This document shows positions 1-7,887 of a stretch of DNA of 24,398 bases, in pieces. Origin of the DNA: G039029935 sp039029935 (GTDB lineage Bacteria; Chloroflexota; Anaerolineae; Caldilineales; Caldilineaceae). The position numbers and the translations under genes are program-made. How positions within the stretch are numbered: position 1 is the stretch's first letter; each line of letters starts with the position of its first letter. Location: contig JBCCFC010000020.1 of NCBI GenBank assembly GCA_039029935.1, positions 1-24,398 on the forward strand, written 5' to 3'. Under the pieces are notes generated by a model. The model ran no database searches, was not told the DNA's origin, and worked only from the letters and a program-made list of their open reading frames with translations.

Positions 1-5
1 ATATC

Positions 6-27
6 CGGGCAATAATGCTCGTTTTTT
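6..27 (+). terminator. Rho-independent terminator, plus strand
   Basis: A 6-bp stem CGGGCA/TGCTCG (one G-U pair) with an ATAA loop is followed directly by TTTTTT at 22-27. This is the classical layout for an intrinsic terminator of a plus-strand transcript arriving from left of the window. The stem is short, so strength is uncertain. Confidence 0.5.
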
Positions 28-38
28 ATCCCATTTAA

Positions 39-70
39 AAGGAGGTGAAGTCGTGTGGAAATATGTTTGA
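39..70 (+). promoter_or_regulatory. Strong Shine-Dalgarno followed by a 5-codon mini-ORF
   Basis: AAAGGAGGTGA at about 39-48 matches the anti-Shine-Dalgarno end of 16S rRNA almost perfectly. Seven bases after GGAGG comes GTG (53-55), followed by TGG AAA TAT GTT and TGA at 68-70, which would encode only fMet-Trp-Lys-Tyr-Val. It could be a leader peptide, the remnant start of a lost gene, or chance. No downstream coding continuation is visible in any plus-strand frame. No function is claimed. Confidence 0.25.
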
Positions 71-231
71 TAATAGCTGATGCCGCTACCTGTTGGCGAT
101 GGGACGGTGTGTCAGAACTATCGGCATTTCTTCAGATACTGGTTTGGACGGCCTATCTCTGGAGACAATTCCGGTTCCAACACACCTTAGAAGATAACCG
201 ATAACGATTATCAGCGTACAATCCATTATAT

Positions 232-263
232 CACAGATGCCCAGCCTAGGCTGGGCATCTGTG
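232..263. repeat. 32-bp perfect palindrome (strong hairpin)
   Basis: The 32 bases read identically on both strands, with a 16-bp arm beginning CACAGATGCCCAGCCT and the centre at 247/248. As RNA this gives a very stable hairpin on either strand. There is no T-run on either side, so it is not a textbook intrinsic terminator. It lies in the gene-free left end of the window, between a plus-strand terminator (6-27) and the end of the minus-strand cluster. It could be a bidirectional transcription barrier or a repeat unit. Confidence 0.6.
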
Positions 264-432
264 GTTTCTATAGAAATGAATCTCTTTCGCACTCTTGATA
301 AGTGAAAAATAGCCTTGTTGAACCAGCGTGCGTGAATGAGTCGGATAACGTGATTCCGCGTGAAACCGCAATTGGCAGGGTTATAACAAGGGAATTATTG
401 ATGCAACGGCCTTGGTTCGTGAAATTTATGAG

Positions 433-529
433 AAGCGCCGTTTTCAAAAGGGTCACAGAACGGCGCTTTGTGTGTTACCGCCCTCCAAGGGCTGTGTCCT
501 AATATCTCCGCTTTGGTGAGGCGGGGACA
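433..529. other. Cluster of three hairpins, unassigned structured region
   Basis: Three inverted repeats follow one another: AAGCGCCGTT (433-442) with AACGGCGCTT (459-468); GCCCT (480-484) with AGGGC (488-492); and a compound stem in which TGTCC (495-499) and CCGC (508-511) pair with GCGGGGACA (521-529). No protein family is recognisable in any frame here. The region may be a small structured RNA, the end of an old mobile element, or coincidence. The block 28-594 otherwise holds no gene I can support. Confidence 0.25.
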
Positions 530-594
530 TGGAAGGATATATCTGTGAGACTACCTGTTATGGTGAATGTTGCGTATGGGTTTTATGAGGCAAC

Positions 595-623
595 AAAAAA
601 AGAGATTAAATACTTGATCTCTT
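595..623 (-). terminator. Rho-independent terminator of the cluster
   Basis: Read on the minus strand, AAGAGAT (617-623) and ATCTCTT (600-606) form a 7-bp stem with a 10-base loop, and the 3' side runs into a T-tract of seven (595-601). It lies about 135 bases past the stop of the P-type ATPase gene and in its direction, so it is a good candidate for the end of the cluster transcript. The stem is AT-rich and modest. Confidence 0.5.
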
Positions 624-758
624 AGAGATTTGATAGAGATTTCTTGGTGGGATTGGAGTGCGGAAAAAATTACCGATAACCTTGAAGCCATATTGGATTG
701 TGATATTGCCTAGCTTAAGGAAGTCTCCTGCATTTAGATTTTGAACACTCTCTCAATT

Positions 759-3020
759 TTATCTTTCCTCACGATGCTCGAGAAGCGGTAGCATAGCAAC
801 GCTCAGGCTTGAGAGCAAACCCACGATTTCAAATACGATCGCGGCATAGATACCGAAGTGCAGCACAAACACACCGCCAATTAAGAGCATGCCTGGTGCA
901 ATAGCAGCCACAAAACCCTTTTGCATATTCTGTGAATATTCGTTTCCCAATTCAAATAAGGCGACCAATTGATGTAGGCTTTGATCCATCAACACAATCT
1001 GAGCCGTGTCGGTGGCAATGGTTGTTGCGCCGCGCAGGGAAATCGAAACATTGGCTTTTTTTAGGGCAATGGCATCGTTAATGCCATCACCAACAAAGCA
1101 GACCGTTCTGCCTTCGGCTTGCAGTTGCTCAACCATGGTTGCCTTGTGTTCCGGCAGTGTATTGGCAAAATAGCGCTCAATGCCTAAAGTTTGGGCCAGT
1201 TTGCGTGTCGGTTCTTCCTGATCACCAGAGATAATCACCAACTCCAGATTGTGTTTCCGTAACTGCTCGATTACCTGTTGTGCTTCGGGGCGAATCGTCG
1301 GCTGTAACTCAATCGCACCAGCCAGCTGATCGTCGATAGCCACCATCACCAGCGAATGCCCCTCTACATGGGACTGCGCCTGTAATGTTTGAATCTCCTG
1401 CGGTATGGGGATTTCTTCTTGGTTCATAAAACGTTCGCTGCCAACACGAATCAGGTGTCCATTTACTGTCACTTGAATGCCATACCCAACTTCATAGTGG
1501 GCATCGGCGATGGTAGGCAGTGCTAAATTGCGCTCTTCTGCCGCTGACATAATTGCCAGAGCAATAGGGTGGGTTTGGCGATGTTCAGCCGCCGCGGCAT
1601 AGATTAGCAACTCATCCTCGGTGATGCCGCCAACGGGAAATAGTGCAGCTACATGTGGTTGTTCCAGGGTTAGGGTGCCGGTCTTATCAAAGACAACAGT
1701 GTCTACAGCACTTAACAATTCCAGCGATCGCCCATCTTTGACCAGAACACCGCTTTTCGACGCAATGTTGAGGAAATTGAGCATGGCAATAGGCGACGCA
1801 ATTTTGAGGTTAAAACCAATGTTGCTGCCCAATATGGCAACGGCACCGGCCGAGCCCACAGTACGTAGCGCCACACTGCTAAGGAGGAGTAAAGGTAATG
1901 TTGACTGATCGGCTAGCTGAAGCCCTTTGTCCTCTAGTTGCTGCTGATAGCTAGCTGTATGGTTGAGAATGTCACCAATTTGGGCCGCTAGGGTCTCCTC
2001 TCCAGCCTTGTCCACCTGTACGACAAGACGGCCCGTCAATACAACTGTCGCAGCGTAAACTGGATCGCCTACCCCTTTCTCTATTGGCTGCGCTTCACCC
2101 GTCAACATGTGCTGCTCAACTGAAGCAAACCCTTCTTGAATGACGCCATCAGCTGCTACCATTTGTCCTGCCTGTACGACAAAGAGCATCCCAGGTTCCA
2201 ACGTATCAAAAGGGACTTCTACCTCTACACTATCTACCAAAGCCCAGACTGTACGCGGCTGTTGCCCGAATACACTCACCAGCTTCTGTCGTGAGCGATC
2301 ATGGGTAATGAGCACCAGCTTTTCACTCAAGTAGAAGATGATTTCGGCCACACTAATGGCAATAAAGAGACCGCTTAGAAGCGCGCCAGCAATATAAAAG
2401 GAGATAATTACCGTTGCACGGACGCTGCGTTCATGAACTAAAGAGAAATAGGCATGTTGGAAGATCGGGATGGAAAGATAGATAACGGCACCGGCACTGA
2501 CGAAAAGAAGCGGTGAGAAAACGAACGACCCCAAAACAGCCGTTCCTAACGCGCCGACAGCCAGCGCCAAGTTGCGATTGAGGGTTTTTTCTTCAGGCGG
2601 AATTCCGATTGTTTGATTGTCTTCATCATCGTCATTCTGTTCATTGAGCAGCTGTATCTGTTGAACGCGTTTTTTGCCAAAGAGTGGATCAATGTGTGCC
2701 ACAACAAATTGCTGCCAGCGATTATCCAACACTGTCAATCTGGTCGTGAGACTTTGAGTGACTTCCATCCGAATATCACCACCGTGGCTGTGCAGCGGGT
2801 TCACTTGTTCGAACAAGCCGTAGAAACCAGCCAAGTGGCTGGTCAATGAATTAGTATTTTTATGGTTAGTTGGAAAGCTATTCTTTTCTTTCAAACGGGC
2901 ATCAGTGGTATCACCTTTCTTGACAAAGGTTTTGATGAATGTCGGTCGCTGGCCTCTCACAGCCACGTTTAGTCGATGAATTACTGACTCGCTGGTAGTA
3001 GAAAGTGTTTTCCAAAGCAT
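759..3020 (-). CDS. P1B-like P-type ATPase lacking the CPC metal site
   Basis: A 753-residue integral-membrane cation-pump-type ATPase. Visible catalytic motifs are TGE (307-309, actuator domain), DKTGTLT with phosphorylated Asp445, HP (484-485) typical of the P1B nucleotide domain, and GDGIND (644-649). Hydrophobic pairs at about 150-187, 200-236, 374-405 and 703-745 suggest eight membrane segments in P1B order. The N-terminal 145 residues are hydrophilic and carry no GMTCxxC metal-binding domain. Counting back from the conserved A(S/T)P (408-410), the CPC position reads I401-G402-F403, so the heavy-metal ligands and the usual membrane proline are missing. The ATG has GAGG 7 bases upstream. 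It lies 43 bp after the monooxygenase gene and ends the cluster. Substrate cannot be inferred; ion balance or a role in export is a guess. Confidence 0.9.
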   Translation of the reverse strand: MLWKTLSTTSESVIHRLNVAVRGQRPTFIKTFVKKGDTTDARLKEKNSFPTNHKNTNSLTSHLAGFYGLFEQVNPLHSHGGDIRMEVTQSLTTRLTVLDNRWQQFVVAHIDPLFGKKRVQQIQLLNEQNDDDEDNQTIGIPPEEKTLNRNLALAVGALGTAVLGSFVFSPLLFVSAGAVIYLSIPIFQHAYFSLVHERSVRATVIISFYIAGALLSGLFIAISVAEIIFYLSEKLVLITHDRSRQKLVSVFGQQPRTVWALVDSVEVEVPFDTLEPGMLFVVQAGQMVAADGVIQEGFASVEQHMLTGEAQPIEKGVGDPVYAATVVLTGRLVVQVDKAGEETLAAQIGDILNHTASYQQQLEDKGLQLADQSTLPLLLLSSVALRTVGSAGAVAILGSNIGFNLKIASPIAMLNFLNIASKSGVLVKDGRSLELLSAVDTVVFDKTGTLTLEQPHVAALFPVGGITEDELLIYAAAAEHRQTHPIALAIMSAAEERNLALPTIADAHYEVGYGIQVTVNGHLIRVGSERFMNQEEIPIPQEIQTLQAQSHVEGHSLVMVAIDDQLAGAIELQPTIRPEAQQVIEQLRKHNLELVIISGDQEEPTRKLAQTLGIERYFANTLPEHKATMVEQLQAEGRTVCFVGDGINDAIALKKANVSISLRGATTIATDTAQIVLMDQSLHQLVALFELGNEYSQNMQKGFVAAIAPGMLLIGGVFVLHFGIYAAIVFEIVGLLSSLSVAMLPLLEHREER

Positions 3021-3063
3021 CTAATGACCTCATCTATTAGAATATTGCAATACAGCATTTTGC

Positions 3064-4344
3064 TTACATGCACAATTGAGCCAAAGAATCGGAAACACTT
3101 GCGCCAATTGCTGCGTCTAGATCAACAACTTCTGTGACGAAAGGATTCTCCTTGATTCGAGCAGGCTCAAGGGGCAATCCAACAGAGTACATCAAGGCCT
3201 CACGCTGCAATGGAGATGATTCTGAGTTGCCCAAGAATCCAGAGACCATGTTGTCGGAATATTGCTCAATCAGCCTACGATATCCTTCCGCTCTTAATTT
3301 ATGACGATTCGCCACAGTGGTGCCGCGCCCATTCGCTCCTTGCGCAAAAACTTCCTGACGTAGATATGTCGAGAGTTGGAGCGCATCATGACAAGCAATG
3401 GTCATGCCATGCCCGGTTATCGGATTGACCGTGCCAAGTGCGTCACCGATTAGGTGGACGCGATCAATTGCGGAGAACTGATTTCTGATTCGATAGATGG
3501 GCATGATTTGAACTGATTCGACGATGCGGCTATTGCGCATCTTAATGCCGTAGCGTCCGGTTATTTCTGTGAGAAGGGCCGTTAATTCTGCCTCACTCTT
3601 CTTCCGGTATTCCCGAATCGTCGTGTGGCGCGCCTGAAAAGCAATGCGAGCGCAGGAATCTCCCACCGGGAAGATATATAAGAGCCAATCCTCTTCGGAA
3701 AGAAAGAGAAATGTATCGTTCTGAAAATCTGGCGATTCAAATATGGCACCGATCAAGAAGGTTTCTGGTGGCATGGAGACTGTTTCGAATGGCAGCAAGC
3801 GATGCAGCCGAGATTTGGCCCCATCTGCGCCGACAACCACAGGTGTTTTGATGCTTCCGGCGTTTTCATTCAGTGAATGTGTTTCAACCATCCACTGACC
3901 ATCATCAGTCTTACGCAAATTGTCAAACTGCCAACCTTCAAGGAATGTCACATCCGGATCTTCCCTAATCAGCTTGCGCACTTTCATGTACAGATCCTGG
4001 TGACGACATGTCAGGCAGTGACCAAAATAGTCGTCGCTTTCATCGGTATCAAATATTGACTCTTGTAAACCATGTTCGTCTCTAGCAATAAATTGGAATT
4101 TACGCACTATCGATGAATTCTCTTGGTAAATTGGCTCTGCAATGCCTAGCATGTTTAACATCGCCACGCCATATGCCTGAAGAATCTCACCACGGAATCT
4201 TTCTGGCACCTCTATCTCTTTTTCTATTATTGTACACTGTACGCCAGCTTTCGTAAGCGATTTGGCCAATACGGCCCCAGCAATTCCACAACCAACAATC
4301 ACAACTGGCGCCTCAGAGGGGCTTTGTTCAACTAATTGAGCCAT
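3064..4344 (-). CDS. FAD-dependent monooxygenase (group A, PHBH-like)
   Basis: A 426-residue flavoprotein of the p-hydroxybenzoate-hydroxylase/UbiH fold, which uses FAD, NAD(P)H and O2 to hydroxylate or epoxidise a substrate. Motifs seen: the Rossmann fingerprint VIVGCGIAG (glycines 18, 20 and 23) with an acidic residue ending strand 2 (IIEKE), the DG motif VVGADGAKSRL, and the second FAD motif LIGDALGTVNPITGHGM. The usual GDAAH is GDALG. The GWxWxIP motif of flavin halogenases is absent, so halogenation is unlikely. No membrane segment or signal peptide. The ATG is preceded by AAAGGAA at 9 bases. It lies between the FAD oxidase and the ATPase, so it is likely a tailoring oxygenase of the cluster. 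Substrate is unknown; a phenolic or olefinic product intermediate is plausible. Confidence 0.88.
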   Translation of the reverse strand: MAQLVEQSPSEAPVVIVGCGIAGAVLAKSLTKAGVQCTIIEKEIEVPERFRGEILQAYGVAMLNMLGIAEPIYQENSSIVRKFQFIARDEHGLQESIFDTDESDDYFGHCLTCRHQDLYMKVRKLIREDPDVTFLEGWQFDNLRKTDDGQWMVETHSLNENAGSIKTPVVVGADGAKSRLHRLLPFETVSMPPETFLIGAIFESPDFQNDTFLFLSEEDWLLYIFPVGDSCARIAFQARHTTIREYRKKSEAELTALLTEITGRYGIKMRNSRIVESVQIMPIYRIRNQFSAIDRVHLIGDALGTVNPITGHGMTIACHDALQLSTYLRQEVFAQGANGRGTTVANRHKLRAEGYRRLIEQYSDNMVSGFLGNSESSPLQREALMYSVGLPLEPARIKENPFVTEVVDLDAAIGASVSDSLAQLCM

Positions 4345-4468
4345 GTATGTTTATTCCTTTCTTACACTTCAGATAGGTTTATCTACCGCCAAAGTACGCA
4401 ATGCAAGTTTGCCAGAGAGTGAAAAAGCCCGAACGCTCACCTTAGGAAGATGAACGCCTCAAGTTTAG

Positions 4469-6055
4469 CTACTGCCACTCATACCGTCCCGGTGCCAGAA
4501 TATTATTTGGATCCAGGGTCTGTTTTAGCGTGCGTAGCAAAGTAGCAGAATCGTCTTGAACCGGCGGTAGCTTTGCCATCGACTGACTACCCAGGCGATA
4601 GGGCATGTAGCCAGCGTGCAATAGACGTTCGAGCAATTCATCAGCGCAGGCTGACGCCCGTTCATCTTCACCGGCCAGCGTGCGATCATAGATGATAGCA
4701 ATGGTGATGTAGATGCTGCGCGGGCTGATACACTGCAAGGCCAAGTTTGGTTCATAATGATAAGCTACAAATGTATCCTCGATTAGAGCGATGGCGTTGC
4801 AAATTTCTTGCCCAGTAAAGGGAACGGTCGGTGCCAGCCAGATAAAGCCACAGCGATCACGATTTGGCTCGAGCTGCTCAGGTAGCGGTTCTGGTTTGCG
4901 CCAATAGGTCATGGGAATGGCGGCGTGGGTTGGCATGCCCCGCTGCGGATGATGATTGTACCAAGTGAGGATATCATCAACATCGGCATCAGGTATCTGT
5001 TGTGCCAGTTCAGCTTTGGACAGCGTTGCCATCTCATCATCAAAGAAGAGCAACATATCGACGATAGGCTTCAATGCTTGGGTGATCAGTTTGCGCACGC
5101 TTTGAGCCTGTTCTTTACTGGCAGCATAGGTTGCGCCTTCGCCAGACCATAGTCCGATATCCCACGCTTTACGTAGTTTGGTGCGCACCGATTGTGAAAG
5201 CGGCGTTTCGCCCTCGGTCTCGGACCAGGGGTATTGTTGCACATAAGAGAGCACACGGTAATCATTGTTGATGGTAAAGGTGGTTTGGATCAATCCTTGC
5301 AGCATTAGCGTACGCAGTGCATCGGCTAGTGGACCCAATTTGCGCTCATCTTCAATTTCATAGGCAAAGACCTGGAAATAGGCTGGCTTTGGCAGAAGCC
5401 AGAAGGTCATCTGGGTGACGATGCCCAGATTCGATTGGCTGAAGAGACCATCTAGCACTGGCCCCACGCCCCAACGGTGGAGAGGCGTCGCCTTGGCGTT
5501 GGCAAAGCGGCCAAACCCGGTTTGGACGGATTCACCGGTCGGCAGCACAACCTCCAGCCCACAGGCGTGGGCAAAGCGTTCGCCATAGGGGCCTTTGCCT
5601 ACCCCGCGCTCCAAGGTGTTGCCGATGAGGCTCGAATCGGGGGGCGCACCGGTCATACCCAAAAATAGAGTTGAACCCTGCTCTTCCAAAAAGTCAAACA
5701 GTTGCTGCTGGGTAACGCCCGGTTCCACCGTTACATAGGCCATATCCTCATTAAAGTCCACAATACGATTCATGCGGCTTAGATCGAGCAGCACGCAGCC
5801 GTCCTGCACGGGAACGCTAGAGCCGTAGCCCCAGTTTTTGCCCCGGCTAATTGGATAGAGGGGGGTTTTATGCTGGTTGGCCACCAGCACACACGCCTGC
5901 ACTTCGGCGTGTGTGCTGGGCCGGAGAATGGCTGGCACACCTTGGGTGGTGACAAAGGTGGCGGTCTGGGCTTGCTCTCTGGGGACCGCATCAATTATGA
6001 CATGTTCGGCACCGATTGCCTCTCGCCAGGCATCCAGGGTGCTGTCGATATTCAT
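4469..6055 (-). CDS. VAO/PCMH-family FAD oxidase of 4-alkylphenols
   Basis: A 528-residue FAD oxidoreductase of the vanillyl-alcohol-oxidase/4-cresol-dehydrogenase flavoprotein family. These enzymes abstract hydride from the carbon para to a phenol, giving a quinone methide that is then hydroxylated or desaturated. Family marks: PYPISRGKNWGYG-type FAD loop near residues 68-80, GVGKGPYGERFAHACGLEVV, HRWGVGPVLDGLFSQSNLG, and the C-terminal DPNNILAPGRY. Tyr486-Arg487 in AGYMPYR appear to match the Tyr-Arg pair that holds the phenolate in VAO. I chose ATG at 6055 with AGAGAG 8 bases upstream; a GTG at 6079 would add 8 residues but has no ribosome site. It lies 124 bp before the monooxygenase gene. 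The predicted Tyr-loading NRPS offers a matching 4-hydroxyphenyl substrate. The covalent flavin residue was not identified. Confidence 0.87.
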   Translation of the reverse strand: MNIDSTLDAWREAIGAEHVIIDAVPREQAQTATFVTTQGVPAILRPSTHAEVQACVLVANQHKTPLYPISRGKNWGYGSSVPVQDGCVLLDLSRMNRIVDFNEDMAYVTVEPGVTQQQLFDFLEEQGSTLFLGMTGAPPDSSLIGNTLERGVGKGPYGERFAHACGLEVVLPTGESVQTGFGRFANAKATPLHRWGVGPVLDGLFSQSNLGIVTQMTFWLLPKPAYFQVFAYEIEDERKLGPLADALRTLMLQGLIQTTFTINNDYRVLSYVQQYPWSETEGETPLSQSVRTKLRKAWDIGLWSGEGATYAASKEQAQSVRKLITQALKPIVDMLLFFDDEMATLSKAELAQQIPDADVDDILTWYNHHPQRGMPTHAAIPMTYWRKPEPLPEQLEPNRDRCGFIWLAPTVPFTGQEICNAIALIEDTFVAYHYEPNLALQCISPRSIYITIAIIYDRTLAGEDERASACADELLERLLHAGYMPYRLGSQSMAKLPPVQDDSATLLRTLKQTLDPNNILAPGRYEWQ

Positions 6056-6129
6056 CACATTATCTCTCTTTTTTCGCACTATCTGTGCACTTAAACAATA
6101 GAACGTAGAAATGGACTGCTTGAGCAGAT

Positions 6130-6157
6130 TTGATCAGGAAAATCATTTTCTTATAAT
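6130..6157 (+). promoter_or_regulatory. Sigma-70-type promoter of the DUF1670 pair
   Basis: TTGATC (6130-6135) and a perfect TATAAT (6152-6157) are 16 bases apart, placing the start point near 6164, inside the 16-bp palindrome at 6158-6173. The ATG is at 6214. The overlap of start point and palindrome suggests repression by a dimeric DNA-binding protein, perhaps the product itself. This is inference from spacing only. Confidence 0.5.
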
Positions 6158-6173
6158 AAGGTCATATGACCTT
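6158..6173. repeat. Left 16-bp palindrome AAGGTCATATGACCTT
   Basis: A perfect palindrome immediately downstream of the TATAAT box and 40 bases before the first DUF1670 start codon. The same 16 bases recur at 7824-7839 beyond the second DUF1670 gene. Including the outer AAT (6155-6157), the two copies form a 19-bp inverted pair. Confidence 0.85.
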
Positions 6174-6213
6174 CAGGTGCTAGAATGCGGTACAAACCAA
6201 CCTGGAGAAAAAA

Positions 6214-7017
6214 ATGAACCAAGCATCACTAGACCGTCTAGCGGTCAAACAACCGAGCGAAGCCATAATCGAACGGATACAAAGCGATTTCAATATGGCA
6301 CCACTGGTAGCCCGAACCTTATTTGAACAGGTACGGAGCCACTTCGAAAGCTACTACCAGTTGCGGAATGACACATGCCAACTGACGTATTTGGCAATCA
6401 GTACCCTGTGTCCGGCGGGACGGCGGCTGGAAGAGTGTGAACGAATCCCAGTGAAGTTAACCCTTCACACGCTGGACGACCTAGTCTCCTTGAAAATCGG
6501 CGTGTCAGTCATGCGGCAAGCCAGAATTCTAAGAATGACTGAAGAAGCCTACGAACAGGGCGGGCTGTTGAGCCATGAAGATCTGGCCTGTCTGCTTTGT
6601 ACCAGCTTGGCGACCATCAAGCGAGATGCACAAGAGCTACGTGCTCAAGGCTATGCGGTCCTAACCCGAGGCCAAGTCAAAGACATTGGCAAAGGAGTCA
6701 GCCATAAAGCCCAAATCGTTGCCGATTACTTGGCAGGCTATACATTCAGTGAAATCAAATTTCGTCGTCGTCACACCATCCGTGCGATTCAGCGCTATTG
6801 CCAGGACTTTGTGCGCATCATCCGCCTGACTGAGCGAGGCTTTTCAGCGGCAGAAATCCGACGAACAACCAGCCTTTCGGAGCGGCTCGTTGCTGAGTAC
6901 CTCCAACTCTATGATGGATGCGAGGTGAATAATGACCGCCTTAACTTACTCTTATCAGACGCTGACCCCGCCACGGACCAACCCATGACCATAAAAAGGG
7001 GGGCCTTGAACCAATGA
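6214..7017 (+). CDS. DUF1670 domain protein, helix-turn-helix type
   Basis: A 267-residue protein that I recognise as DUF1670, a family of unknown function with DNA-binding-like helices. Recognisable stretches are AYEQGGLLSHEDLACLL followed by a helix-turn-helix-like LCTSLATIKRDAQEL, the block TRGQVKDIGKGVSHKAQIV, and a second possible helix-turn-helix near the C-terminus (AAEIRRTTSLSERLVAEYL). No membrane segment and no transposase acidic triad that I can identify. GGAG lies 6 bases before the ATG. It overlaps the next gene by ATGA (7014-7017). It runs opposite to the flanking cluster genes and is preceded by a promoter overlapping a palindrome, so it may regulate itself or the cluster. Role is unproven. 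Confidence 0.8.
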   Translation: MNQASLDRLAVKQPSEAIIERIQSDFNMAPLVARTLFEQVRSHFESYYQLRNDTCQLTYLAISTLCPAGRRLEECERIPVKLTLHTLDDLVSLKIGVSVMRQARILRMTEEAYEQGGLLSHEDLACLLCTSLATIKRDAQELRAQGYAVLTRGQVKDIGKGVSHKAQIVADYLAGYTFSEIKFRRRHTIRAIQRYCQDFVRIIRLTERGFSAAEIRRTTSLSERLVAEYLQLYDGCEVNNDRLNLLLSDADPATDQPMTIKRGALNQ

Positions 7018-7796
7018 GCACTTCACGAAGCAACCCCGAAAGTCGCTGGGCCAAGCGTTCGATTGAGCAACAACTCTTTTACAAATTCATGAATGAGTAT
7101 GGCTACGAACGAGGTCCCGTTGTGGCTCGGGCTATCGTCACTGACATTTTGACCCTCATTGACCAACTCTATGGTGACAAACTCTCGCCTCGCTCCGTTC
7201 TTTGGCCGGTCGTTACTATCCAAAACGGCACATCAGGCAAATCGCCTGATGTCAGAGAACTGATTCCGGTTGAACTTCGGCTCGTTACCGATGAGGAGGT
7301 TGCTCTCCTCAATGACCAGAAACTGTGCGGCAAACGCATGGCTCGCCGCACATTCAACCAACATCGCTTTGTCCGTTGGTGTCGCGAAACATTCGAGCAG
7401 GGTGGCGTCATGACCTGTCTTGATCTTAGCTTGATGAGTGGCCTCGTTGAATCTCAGGTTGCGCTACTCATCCGTGACTACGAAGAGGAACACCAGACCA
7501 CCATTCCCATTCGAGCCACTGTTCATGATACCGGTCCCGCTGTCACACACAAAGCCGAGGTGATCCGCCGCTATCTGCGTGGCCCATCTCCCGCCGATAT
7601 TGCTCACGAACTTACCCATTCTCAGCAGGCCGTTGACATCTATATTAAGGACTATGAAACCACACGAAAACTCGTTCAACACTTTGAGATCTCCGAGATC
7701 CCTCGAATTTCTCGACGCTCTAAGGCTTTAGTCCTTGAGCATGTTAAGTTGATTCGTCACTTTGAGCCGAATTTGACTTTTTACTCGGTTATTTAG
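7014..7796 (+). CDS. Second DUF1670-like protein, divergent paralogue
   Basis: A 260-residue protein with the same layout as the gene before it: N-terminal YGYERGPVVARAI, then FEQGGVMTCLDLSLMSGL, the block VHDTGPAVTHKAEVIRRYLRG, and a C-terminal helical part (PRISRRSKALVLEHVKLIRHF). By eye the two proteins share the domain order and key blocks but are far from identical, so this is an old duplication or a heteromeric pair. Translational coupling through the 4-base ATGA overlap implies that both are made together; a G-rich AGGGGGG stretch lies about 11 bases before its ATG. The stop is 28 bp before the right palindrome. Function is unknown. Confidence 0.75.
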   Translation: MSTSRSNPESRWAKRSIEQQLFYKFMNEYGYERGPVVARAIVTDILTLIDQLYGDKLSPRSVLWPVVTIQNGTSGKSPDVRELIPVELRLVTDEEVALLNDQKLCGKRMARRTFNQHRFVRWCRETFEQGGVMTCLDLSLMSGLVESQVALLIRDYEEEHQTTIPIRATVHDTGPAVTHKAEVIRRYLRGPSPADIAHELTHSQQAVDIYIKDYETTRKLVQHFEISEIPRISRRSKALVLEHVKLIRHFEPNLTFYSVI

Positions 7797-7823
7797 TCCA
7801 CTTCGCCCTCTTCTTGACTTGAC

Positions 7824-7839
7824 AAGGTCATATGACCTT
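7824..7839. repeat. Right 16-bp palindrome AAGGTCATATGACCTT
   Basis: An exact second copy of the palindrome at 6158-6173, located between the second DUF1670 stop (7796) and the convergent end of the dikinase ATP-grasp gene (7888). It is not near any start codon, which is why a simple operator role does not explain it. It could form a weak hairpin terminator. Confidence 0.85.
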
Positions 7840-7887
7840 ATTTGGAATCACTTATATTTTAGCTTCGTTGACCATGAAACCCACCTC

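Larger units (their letters stand above)
6155..7842. mobile_element. DUF1670 two-gene unit bounded by identical palindromes (possible element)
   Basis: A 1,688-bp block carries two overlapping plus-strand genes inside a minus-strand gene cluster and has the same palindrome at both ends (6158-6173 and 7824-7839). The outer three bases AAT/ATT make a 19-bp inverted repeat. I see no clear target-site duplication, and the promoter -35 lies outside the left palindrome. It may be a discrete inserted cassette, or a regulator pair with operators on each side. The mobile reading is inference. Confidence 0.35.

Noticed and set aside
302..502. 66-codon plus-strand ORF in the left end
   Set aside because: No convincing ribosome site, no recognisable family, and it runs through the hairpin cluster at 433-492. 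A second overlapping frame is equally open, so neither is supported.
3064..4344. Flavin-dependent halogenase
   Set aside because: FAD motifs are present but the GWxWxIP halogenase motif is absent; DWLLYIFP is a poor match.
4422..4441. Possible terminator after the FAD oxidase gene (minus strand, AGC…GCT then T-run)
   Set aside because: The stem is only 3-4 bp; too weak to claim.
6056..6079. Upstream GTG start for the FAD oxidase (eight more residues)
   Set aside because: No Shine-Dalgarno before the GTG, while ATG 6055 has AGAGAG at 8 bases; the extra residues are Lys/Arg-rich and outside the family domain.
7840..7860. Target-site duplication at the DUF1670 unit
   Set aside because: CTTATA occurs near both ends (about 6150 and 7851) but not directly next to the palindromes and not at equal distances.
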